Assembly: GCA_050011895.1 (NCBI GenBank) | Contig: JBEKIF010000038.1 | Span: 1-39,002, forward strand | Length of the DNA stretch: 39,002 nt | Source of the DNA: DATBGO01 sp050011895 | Lineage (GTDB): Bacteria > Actinomycetota > Actinomycetes > Streptosporangiales > Streptosporangiaceae | Reading direction: 5' to 3' | Shown here: piece after piece, positions 33,278 through 39,002 of the stretch | Layout: each line of letters starts with the position of its first letter | Numbering within the stretch: the stretch's first letter is position 1 | Notes under the pieces: generated by a model | What the model saw: the letters and a program-made list of their open reading frames with translations, nothing else | The model's database searches: none | What the model was told of the DNA's origin: nothing | Translations under genes and position numbers: made by a program

Positions 33278-34696
33278 ATGAGCAGGATGTCACCGGGGGT
33301 CCTTGCGCCGCCGCACGAGGTGCTCACGCCGCAGGAGTGGCACAGCCGCGGCCGCGGACGGCGGCGGGCAGCAAGCCGCTCGAGTCACGCAGTCTGGGAG
33401 CCGCCGGCGGACCGGCCAGATCCGGTGACCGTCCTGGAGGAACAGGCCAAGACCCGGGTGCCTGAGCTTGTCGCGATCAGGCACGGGCGGATGATGGCCT
33501 CCCAGTTCGCCTACTTCCGCGGCGCCGCCGCCCCGATGGCGTGGGACCTCGCCAACACGCCCACGAGCGACATCCGGGTGCAATGCTGCGGTGACGCGCA
33601 CCTCCTGAACTTCGGCATGTACGCGGCGCCCGACCGACGGCTGGTCTTCGACGTGAACGACTTCGACGAAACGCTCCCCGCGCCGTTCGAATGGGACGTC
33701 AAGCGGCTGGCCGCGAGCTTCGCCGTCGCGGCCCGCGACAACGGCCTCCCCGGCCACGCCGGGCGGGCAGCCGCAGAGCAATGCGCGCACAGTTATCGCA
33801 CCGAGATGGCGAAGTTCGCGGCCATGCGATTCCTTGATGTCTGGTATTCGAGGATCGACATCGAGGACGTCACCCGGCTTTTCGACGCGGTCCAGCCGCC
33901 GAAGGCCGTCCGGAGGCGGCAACGGGATATCAGGAAGGCGCGCGGCCGCACCAGCCGGAAGGCGCTGATGAAGCTGTGCGACCAGGTCGACGGCGACTAC
34001 CGGGTCCGGGTAATCCCGCCCGTGATCGTCCGGTATCCGCTGCACCGCAACCCCGGGATCCTCGATGAGCTGCGCGAGGCGGTCGCCATGTACAAGGAGA
34101 CGCTGCAGTCGGACCGGTGGGAGGTGCTGCGGCGCTATTACTTCGGCGACTTCGCGCGCAAGGTCGTCGGCGTAGGGTCGGTGGGCACCGAGGCGTTCAT
34201 CCTGCTGCTGATGGGCGACCGCGACGACGAGCCGCTTTTCCTGCAGCTCAAGGAGGCTCAGGAGTCCGTGCTTGCCCCGTACGCAGGCCCCAGCAAGTAT
34301 GAGCACGAGGGCGAGCGAGTGGTGCGGGGGCAGCGGCTCACGCAGGCCGCCGCCGACCCGTTCCTCGGCTGGACCAAGGGCATTGCCGCCGACAAGCTGG
34401 CGACCAGGGACTACTACGTGCGGCAGCTGCGCGACATGAAGGGCAGCATGAACGTTCCTGCGATGGATGCCGATCAGCTCGCCTACTATGCCCGGCTGTG
34501 CGGCTGGGCGCTGGCCCGCGCGCACGCCCGGACCTGCCGGGCGGCGATGATCACCGGTTATCTCGGCAACGCCGACACGTTCGACCGGGCGATCGGCGAG
34601 TTCGCTGTCGGCTACGCCGACCAGAACGAGCTGGACTACCGGCGCCTCGTGGAGGCGGTGTCGTCAGGCCGGCTCGAGGCGATCGTCGGCCTGTAG
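33278..34696 (+). CDS. DUF2252 protein (kinase-like fold suspected)
   Basis: About 472 residues from the ATG at 33278 (GGGGGGATC upstream; GTG at 33248 is also in frame). DUF2252 motifs: FAYFRGAAAPMAWDLAN, QCCGDAHLLNFGMYA, DVNDFDETLPAPFEWDVKRL, and the C-terminal GWALARAHAR. The pair GDAHLLNF and DVNDFDE resembles the catalytic HGDxxxxN loop and metal-binding Asp of aminoglycoside-phosphotransferase-like kinases (inference). No enzyme activity is established for the family. A possible -35 (TTGACA, 33182-33187) lies upstream. The gene ends in an 18-bp duplication with a second stop. Confidence 0.9.
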   Translation: MSRMSPGVLAPPHEVLTPQEWHSRGRGRRRAASRSSHAVWEPPADRPDPVTVLEEQAKTRVPELVAIRHGRMMASQFAYFRGAAAPMAWDLANTPTSDIRVQCCGDAHLLNFGMYAAPDRRLVFDVNDFDETLPAPFEWDVKRLAASFAVAARDNGLPGHAGRAAAEQCAHSYRTEMAKFAAMRFLDVWYSRIDIEDVTRLFDAVQPPKAVRRRQRDIRKARGRTSRKALMKLCDQVDGDYRVRVIPPVIVRYPLHRNPGILDELREAVAMYKETLQSDRWEVLRRYYFGDFARKVVGVGSVGTEAFILLLMGDRDDEPLFLQLKEAQESVLAPYAGPSKYEHEGERVVRGQRLTQAAADPFLGWTKGIAADKLATRDYYVRQLRDMKGSMNVPAMDADQLAYYARLCGWALARAHARTCRAAMITGYLGNADTFDRAIGEFAVGYADQNELDYRRLVEAVSSGRLEAIVGL

Positions 34697-34714
34697 GCGA
34701 TCGTCGGTCTGTAG
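34679..34714. repeat. 18-bp tandem duplication containing the DUF2252 stop codon
   Basis: GCGATCGTCGGCCTGTAG (34679-34696) is repeated at 34697-34714 with one change, so an in-frame second TAG follows the first 18 bases later. Confidence 0.9.
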
Positions 34715-34774
34715 CCAGCGCCAGAGGCTGGCTTTGAGCCACCACGCCGAGAGCTACGCACGCGGCAAAATTTG

Positions 34775-34842
34775 CTTATACCGGATTTGATGGCTTCGAT
34801 GGGACTGAATGTCCGGTATGTGGTCACCAAATCCGGTATAAG
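34775..34842. repeat. Hairpin element B: 19-bp inverted repeat with 30-base loop
   Basis: The left arm CTTATACCGGATTTGATGG (34775-34793) and the right arm ending CCGGTATAAG (34824-34842) pair except for one A-C mismatch and one G-U-type pair. The loop is 30 bases, as in element A. Left arms differ between elements at two positions; the G30336-C30397 pair in A is A34778-T34839 in B, a compensatory change. In the loops GACT is kept at the same offset (bases 10-13). Confidence 0.92.
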
Positions 34843-35402
34843 TCGGCGAGACGGGCCATATACGGGTCCTCTGCTGCCGAATTCTGGGTACCCATAATCG
34901 CACTCCAGATACGTAGCGTGACTTTTATCCGTCCTCGGGAATAGTCCTCTCGTGCAACCGGGGCAGAAACGGAACGCGGAACCTCATGACGCGGACGAGC
35001 GGGGGCAGGATGAGCACGGTTTTCCAGCCGCAGCCCGACGGCTGCGGGATGCCGGCGAGCATGTCTGACCGCAGGCCGAGTAGCCGGATCGCGCCGGCCG
35101 AGGTGCTGCCCGCTCCGCTGGCCTGCCACTGGGATGCGCTCCGTAAACTGCTCGAGACGGCACGGCTGCTGTCGACCCATTGCTGTTCGCGCTCGGGTTG
35201 CTGTTCGCGCTCGGGCCCGCGGTGCTGCTTGCCGCCTCGCGGGAAATCGGCAAGCTCGCTGCGTCGCCAGCGGCCCAGCGGCGCCAGCGGCCCAGCGGCG
35301 CCAGCGGCGCCCGTGACGCCCGCCTGCCTGCAGCGCCAGCGGCGCCCGCGGGCCAGTGACCGGCGCCGTGCCAGCCTCAGACGCCACGGGAAAGGACACG
35401 TC
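34843..35402. other. 560-base spacer, repeat-rich, no supported gene
   Basis: Long frames on both strands cross this region but show no family motif. It contains a direct repeat TTGCTGTTCGCGCTCGGG-like pair near 35180-35217 and a short GCGGCGCCAGCGGCCCA-type repeat near 35265-35305. A short frame through the first repeat would read LLFALGLLFALG, a membrane-helix-like segment, but an in-frame stop lies just before and no good start exists. Confidence 0.4.
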
Positions 35403-36359
35403 ATGGCCGACGGCAGAGCAAAGCAGGCCGCAGAGCTGATCAAGCCGCTGCGCGTCGCGCCGGGTGCGAAGGTGACCCTCGCGAAAGACTTCGACCCCGG
35501 CTACAAGGCCGGGTTCCTGCACAAGAAAGACGGCGCGCAACTGCTGCGCCAGGGCGCCGAGCTCCTTGAGGAGTACCAGGCCCGGCTGGCGGCGCAGGAC
35601 ACCTACGGGCTGCTCGTCGTGCTCCAGGCGCTGGACGCGGGCGGCAAGGACGGGACCATCCGCCATGTAATGAGCGGGGTCAATCCGCAGGGTGTCACGG
35701 TGCACAGCTTCAAGATCCCGTCCGCAGAGGAACTCAGCCACGACTTCCTGTGGCGTTACTCCCGGCACCTTCCGGCGCGGGGGGAGATCGGCATCTTCAA
35801 CCGGTCGCACTATGAGGAGGTGCTGGTGGTCAGGGTGCACCCTGAGAACCTGGATCGCCAGCGGCTTCCGGCCGCCGACAAGGGGAAAGCTGTCTGGCAC
35901 CGCCGCTATCGCGAGATCAACGACTGGGAACGTTATCTGACCGATAACGGCTTCCGCATCGTCAAACTGTTTCTGAACCTGTCCAGGGAGGAGCAGCGGA
36001 CCAGGTTCCTTAAACGGCTCGACCTGCCGGACAAGAACTGGAAGTTCTCCGCGAACGACATCAAAGAGCGCCGGTACTGGGCCGGTTACCAGCAGGCATT
36101 CTCCGAGATGCTCAGCAATACCAGCACGTCGTGGGCGCCCTGGTACGTCATCCCGGCCGATCACAAGTGGTTCGCGAGGATCTGCGTGTCGTCGATCATC
36201 GCGAATTCCCTGATCGAGATCGACCCGCGGTACCCGACGGTAAGCCGGGACGCCAAACGTGCTCTGGCTGCGGCGAAGAAGGTCCTTGAGGCGGAGGCAC
36301 CCAAGGGGGCAGCGACCGACCCGTTCGCCGCCAAGGCGGGTAAGCCGCAAAAGCACTGA
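35403..36359 (+). CDS. ppk2: PPK2-family polyphosphate kinase
   Basis: 318 residues from an ATG with AAAGGA upstream. PPK2 motifs: Walker A-like LQALDAGGKDGTIRHV, the Asp/Arg segment IGIFNRSHYEEVLVVRVHP, and the lid FLNLSREEQRTRFLKRL. It is a one-domain form with an N-terminal PLRVAPGAKVTLAKDFDPGY segment like class I/III PPK2 enzymes, which transfer phosphate from polyphosphate to nucleoside mono- or diphosphates. The C-terminus is Lys/Ala-rich. It stands alone on the plus strand; no ppk1 or ppx is nearby. Confidence 0.94.
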   Translation: MADGRAKQAAELIKPLRVAPGAKVTLAKDFDPGYKAGFLHKKDGAQLLRQGAELLEEYQARLAAQDTYGLLVVLQALDAGGKDGTIRHVMSGVNPQGVTVHSFKIPSAEELSHDFLWRYSRHLPARGEIGIFNRSHYEEVLVVRVHPENLDRQRLPAADKGKAVWHRRYREINDWERYLTDNGFRIVKLFLNLSREEQRTRFLKRLDLPDKNWKFSANDIKERRYWAGYQQAFSEMLSNTSTSWAPWYVIPADHKWFARICVSSIIANSLIEIDPRYPTVSRDAKRALAAAKKVLEAEAPKGAATDPFAAKAGKPQKH

Positions 36360-36606
36360 CCCGCCCGAGTTCGCCGCGCCGGGCCGACGCGCTCACCGGG
36401 ACCAGGCAGGCAGACGAATTACCTGGTCAGCGCGGCAAGGCGGGACCGCTGGTGCGGATGGCCCGGCATCTGTCCAGCAGCTATTATCTTGTCCAGGGAT
36501 GCCCGTAAGCCCGGACACCGGGACAGGCTTCCTCCATCTGAGCCTGCCGGCGATGTGGGCGCACGTCAGACTCGGATGGCTACGTGCTGGTGATCTAGGG
36601 ATGGGC

Positions 36607-37548
36607 ATGACGCAGGCCACGGTGGAAGGAAGCGTCGGCGGCTACAGCCACGAGGCGTTCCTTTATTCAGGCATGGCAGAGTTCGTGGCCGGGACGACAT
36701 CGTTCATCCGCAGGGCGGTCGATGCGGGCGATCCGGTCCTCGTCATCGTAAGCGCCCCGAAGATCGAGACCCTCCGCCGGGAACTGGGCGCTGCGGCGCG
36801 GCGGGTGGAGTTTGCCGACATGGCCCAGGTCGGGAACCCGGCGCGGATCATCTCCGCCTGGCAGGCGTTCGTGCAGGCCCATGCCGGTGCCGCTCAGCTG
36901 TGGGGCATCGGGGAGCCGATCTATCCCGAGCGGTCGCCCGCCGAACTGGCCGAGTGCCAGCTGCATGAGGCGCTGCTGAACGTGGCCTTTGACGCCGCGA
37001 CGCCGTTCACCTTGCTGTGCCCGTACAACCTCGAGGCACTTGCCGGCGACGTGATCGACGAGATGCACCGGACCCACCCGTTCGTCGTCCGCGGCGCGGA
37101 CCGGCAGGCGTGCGGCACCTTCCAGGTGGTCGGCCCGGGCGGCCCGTTCGGGCGGCAACTGCCTCCCGCGCCCGCCGATGCGGCCCGGTTGTCCTTCGAG
37201 CCCGGCGGCCTCAGCCGGCTGAGGTCGTTCGTTACCTGGCAGGCCAGGCTGGCCAAGCTTGACCCGGACAAGACAGCGTCGCTCGTGCTGGCGGTCAACG
37301 AGATCGCCACCAACAGCCTCCGGCACGGCGGCGGCCGGGGCGAGCTTCGGGCCTGGACCGATGACCGCTCGCTGGTCTGCGAGGTGTCCGACCAAGGCCA
37401 TATAACGGAGCCGCTAGTTGGTCGGCTGCTTCCGACTCTTGACAGCGGGCTCGGGGCCGGCCTGTGGCTAGCCAACCAGCTTTGCGATCTCGTTCAGATC
37501 TTCTCGTCGCCAAGCGGCACCGCAGTCCGGGTCTATCAAGATCGCTGA
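36607..37548 (+). CDS. MEDS and HATPase_c domain regulator (anti-sigma-type kinase)
   Basis: About 313 residues from the ATG at 36607 (AGGG at proper spacing; ATG at 36601 is too close). The N-terminal ~180 residues match the MEDS (MEthanogen/methylotroph DcmR Sensory) domain: HEAFLYSGMAEFVAGTTSFI, GEPIYPERSPAELAECQLHEALLN, LLCPYN. The C-terminal ~110 residues are an RsbW-like ATPase: N-box LAVNEIATNSLRHGGG, G1 EVSDQGHI, G2 DSGLGAGLWLANQL. Such proteins are common in Streptomyces and relatives and are thought to act as anti-sigma or partner-switch kinases. No anti-anti-sigma gene is adjacent. Confidence 0.9.
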   Translation: MTQATVEGSVGGYSHEAFLYSGMAEFVAGTTSFIRRAVDAGDPVLVIVSAPKIETLRRELGAAARRVEFADMAQVGNPARIISAWQAFVQAHAGAAQLWGIGEPIYPERSPAELAECQLHEALLNVAFDAATPFTLLCPYNLEALAGDVIDEMHRTHPFVVRGADRQACGTFQVVGPGGPFGRQLPPAPADAARLSFEPGGLSRLRSFVTWQARLAKLDPDKTASLVLAVNEIATNSLRHGGGRGELRAWTDDRSLVCEVSDQGHITEPLVGRLLPTLDSGLGAGLWLANQLCDLVQIFSSPSGTAVRVYQDR

Positions 37549-37859
37549 TCCCCCGCCACCTTCGCCGTGCTCGAAGACGAGTGGCGGCGACACAGCGGGG
37601 TTTCTGCCCGGTCCAGATGACCCTTACTTCGCGCCGATGTTCGATTCCCCGGCCGGCGATGGCTGCCGCTCCGCCCGCCTCCGCCCGCCCGGCTAACCGC
37701 CGGAAGGTGCCCTGAGCCGCATGCAACCGCGGACCGCGCGGGCGCCGCCGCCAATCGCCTCCCTCGATGAATAGCCTCGGCAATCTGCCGTTGCCACGGC
37801 TACCACCTGCGGCCGGTCGCCCGGTACCGTTGACCTGAATCTCGGCACGGGAGGCCCAA
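37549..37859. other. 311-base spacer, nothing supported
   Basis: No frame with protein-like composition, no tRNA and no clear terminator are seen. The end (GGGAGG, about 37849-37854) is the ribosome site of the next gene. Confidence 0.5.
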
Positions 37860-38132
37860 TTGGGTTACGCGCTGACGGCCGTCATTGTCCTGGCGCTGGC
37901 CCTCACCGCCGCGGGCGCGCTGCACGTACGCGCCGAGACGCGCCCGGTGCCCCGGCCGTCCCGGATGGTGGTGCGCAGAGTCGTACGGAGAGTTCCGAGG
38001 GTCACACCCGGGGATCTGTGCATCTGCGGCGGCACAATAGGGAGAACCTCGAGCCAGTCCGGGGATTTCCTGGGCTGCACAGGCTGTGACCGTTCGTGGA
38101 CCATGGACGGGCGCAAGATCGTCCCGCGCTGA
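37860..38132 (+). CDS. Small membrane protein with C-terminal zinc ribbon
   Basis: 90 residues from a TTG start, supported by GGGAGG six bases upstream. An N-terminal membrane helix (about 3-22), a basic linker (RRVVRRVPRV), then CICGG ... CTGC, a zinc ribbon of topoisomerase/zf-C4 type (GxFLGCTGC). It probably sits at the inner face of the membrane and binds nucleic acid or a partner. No name is known. Confidence 0.72.
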   Translation: MGYALTAVIVLALALTAAGALHVRAETRPVPRPSRMVVRRVVRRVPRVTPGDLCICGGTIGRTSSQSGDFLGCTGCDRSWTMDGRKIVPR

Positions 38133-38220
38133 CCCCTCGCGTCACATCATGGCGGCCCGGGCCGACTCGGCCCGGTTCATACCGGCCACCACTGGCGACC
38201 GAGACCCAGGTCCTGGGCCG

Positions 38221-38451
38221 CTACTGCTCGCCATTGCCGGGATCCCGGCCGCGGTTGCTGCCAGGGCCTGGGCGCTGCGCTGATCCGGCGCTGCTCATGC
38301 CGACAAGCCCGTCAGCGCCCCAGTACAGCAGGCCGATCGCCGCCAGCTGGATCGGCAGCACAATGACCAGGACAACCGTCGCGAGGTCCCATATCAGGCA
38401 TAACAGCACACAGATAATGGCGGCGATCCTGAAGGCCGCACGGTCGTTCAT
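38221..38451 (-). CDS. Small two-helix membrane protein, hypothetical
   Basis: 76 residues; the ATG starts one base past the stop of the upstream short ORF, so both are probably one transcript. Two hydrophobic helices (about 8-24 and 27-47) are followed by a Ser/Pro/Gly/Arg tail. Similar small proteins are widespread in actinobacteria; no function is known. Confidence 0.6.
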   Translation of the reverse strand: MNDRAAFRIAAIICVLLCLIWDLATVVLVIVLPIQLAAIGLLYWGADGLVGMSSAGSAQRPGPGSNRGRDPGNGEQ

Positions 38452-38452
38452 G

Positions 38453-38602
38453 TCACATCCCTGCGCCCTGCGCTCGGCTCTCGCCCGCGTCGAGCAGTGC
38501 CACCACAGCCTCGCCGACGAGGCGGCTGAGTTCAGGTTCGGTGCTCCGAAGGTCCGTCAGCCAGCCGCGGATCTCGCTGTGCATCCGGAGCTGATAGCTC
38601 AT
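38453..38602 (-). pseudogene. Short HigB/RelE-like toxin fragment (49 residues)
   Basis: An ATG at 38602 with AAGGGGG upstream opens a 49-residue frame, MSYQLRMHSEIRGWLTDLR..., ending in AGESRAQGAGM. The pattern (short beta start, HSEIRGWLTDL helix, RLVGEAVVALLDAG helix) looks like the N-terminal half of HigB/RelE-like toxins of about 110 residues. The usual GRPLVD and Arg-rich catalytic half is missing, and no antitoxin gene follows; instead a membrane protein gene starts one base past the stop. It is most likely a remnant, though it could be a small functional protein. Confidence 0.5.
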
Positions 38603-38845
38603 GACCCATCCCCCTTGCCCGCCGCTGCCAAGCGCATCGCCCCCGGAAAATCCTATGCTCCCCCGGGCGTTCTCACCGGCGCGGTAATCGGGCGGGTCAA
38701 AGCTTGGTGAAGCCGGCCGCGGCGACGCCGGTCCGCGCCCCCGATCCTCGCCTGACAGCAGGCGCGCAGCTCAGCCAGGGCTCCGCGGGCCCGCAGCCGC
38801 GCCGGCGGCGCAACCACGTGACTGAGCGCCTGGCCTCCGGTCGCG

Positions 38846-39002
38846 TCACTGCGTGCTTTCCGCCAGGACCTTGCGCAGCAGCCCGATCACCTGCTCGTCG
38901 CCGGTTATCGTGGCGCCCTCGCCGCCGCGGCTCCACAGCCAGAGCAGCACGTCCGGCGGCGAGCCCTGCACCGTCGCGTCCGGATTGTCCGCAACGGACT
39001 GC
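38846..39002 (-). CDS. Maleylpyruvate isomerase-family protein, C-terminal end only
   Basis: The frame runs off the right window edge, leaving the last ~51 residues: SVADNPDATVQGSPPDVLLW, then LWSRGGEGATITGDE and a closing helix. The pattern (DATVxGSPxDxLLWLWxR followed by TGD) is the C-terminal domain of the mycothiol-dependent maleylpyruvate isomerase (DinB-like, TIGR03083) family. The enzyme's metal-binding N-terminal domain is outside the window, so the reaction cannot be specified. The spacer 38603-38845 holds nothing supported. Confidence 0.72.
   Translation of the reverse strand, partial: QSVADNPDATVQGSPPDVLLWLWSRGGEGATITGDEQVIGLLRKVLAESTQ

Noticed and set aside
30332..34842. Ordinary insertion sequence
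   Set aside because: No transposase-like frame lies between the hairpins and no target-site duplication is visible, although a MITE-type origin remains open.
34824..36356. 510-codon frame on the minus strand opposite ppk2
   Set aside because: No family motif; ppk2 on the plus strand is clear. The end in hairpin B is coincidental.
37640..37665. tRNA-like GTTCGATTCCCC segment
   Set aside because: The flanking bases cannot form a T-stem or acceptor stem.
38697..38936. 79-codon Arg-rich minus frame near the right edge
   Set aside because: Out of frame with the maleylpyruvate-isomerase-family C-terminus, which fits a known domain.

Overview
High-GC actinobacterial DNA with frequent GTG/TTG starts, GGAGG-type ribosome binding sites and many ATGA/GTGA stop-start overlaps. 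The strongest taxonomic signal is the fhaA-fhaB-pstP-rodA-pbpA-pknB cluster with crgA, a rhomboid protease and ppiA just beyond it. This layout is typical of Actinomycetia. The mix of features (SSI-like protein, sedolisin with ricin-type lectin domains, MEDS-HATPase protein, DUF5324-like protein) suggests a filamentous soil lineage near Streptomyces or Streptosporangiales. The species cannot be named from sequence alone.

Layout. 1-4.3 kb: 3' end of a polytopic membrane protein, a MarR-type regulator, and divergent from it a two-gene polysaccharide/teichoic-acid-type ABC exporter; a palindromic operator candidate lies between them. 4.3-12 kb: secreted and signalling genes, namely a papain-like-fold candidate, a secreted sedolisin (S53) protease with a He_PIG-like domain and two ricin-B lectin trefoils, a PAS-GAF-PAS histidine kinase, an alpha/beta hydrolase, and an SSI-like lipoprotein. 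12-13.2 kb: an Fpg/Nei DNA glycosylase and tRNA-Leu(CAG). 13.2-21.2 kb: the cell growth and division phospho-signalling operon. FHA proteins, a PP2C phosphatase and a PASTA kinase control the RodA/PBP peptidoglycan synthesis pair, and CrgA follows. 21.2-29.5 kb: rhomboid, cyclophilin, DUF5324-like protein, ATP-dependent DNA ligase, GT-C mannosyltransferase-like protein, NAD-malic enzyme, and a small membrane protein.

30.3-34.8 kb is the most unusual part. Two 68-70-bp hairpins have the same arm-30 nt loop-arm design and nearly identical arms. They bracket a translationally coupled arsR-permease-racemase operon plus a DUF2252 gene. One stem base pair covaries between the copies (G-C versus A-T). 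35.4-39 kb: PPK2 polyphosphate kinase, a MEDS/HATPase regulator, a zinc-ribbon membrane protein, a short HigB/RelE-like fragment next to a small membrane protein, and the 3' end of a maleylpyruvate-isomerase-family gene cut by the window edge.

A second theme is short tandem repeats (12-38 bp) that accumulate at gene 3' ends and in spacers. In two cases they duplicate the stop codon. In one case the last repeat unit has become a ribosome binding site plus ATG upstream of the malic enzyme. No rRNA, CRISPR array, transposase or integrase was seen.
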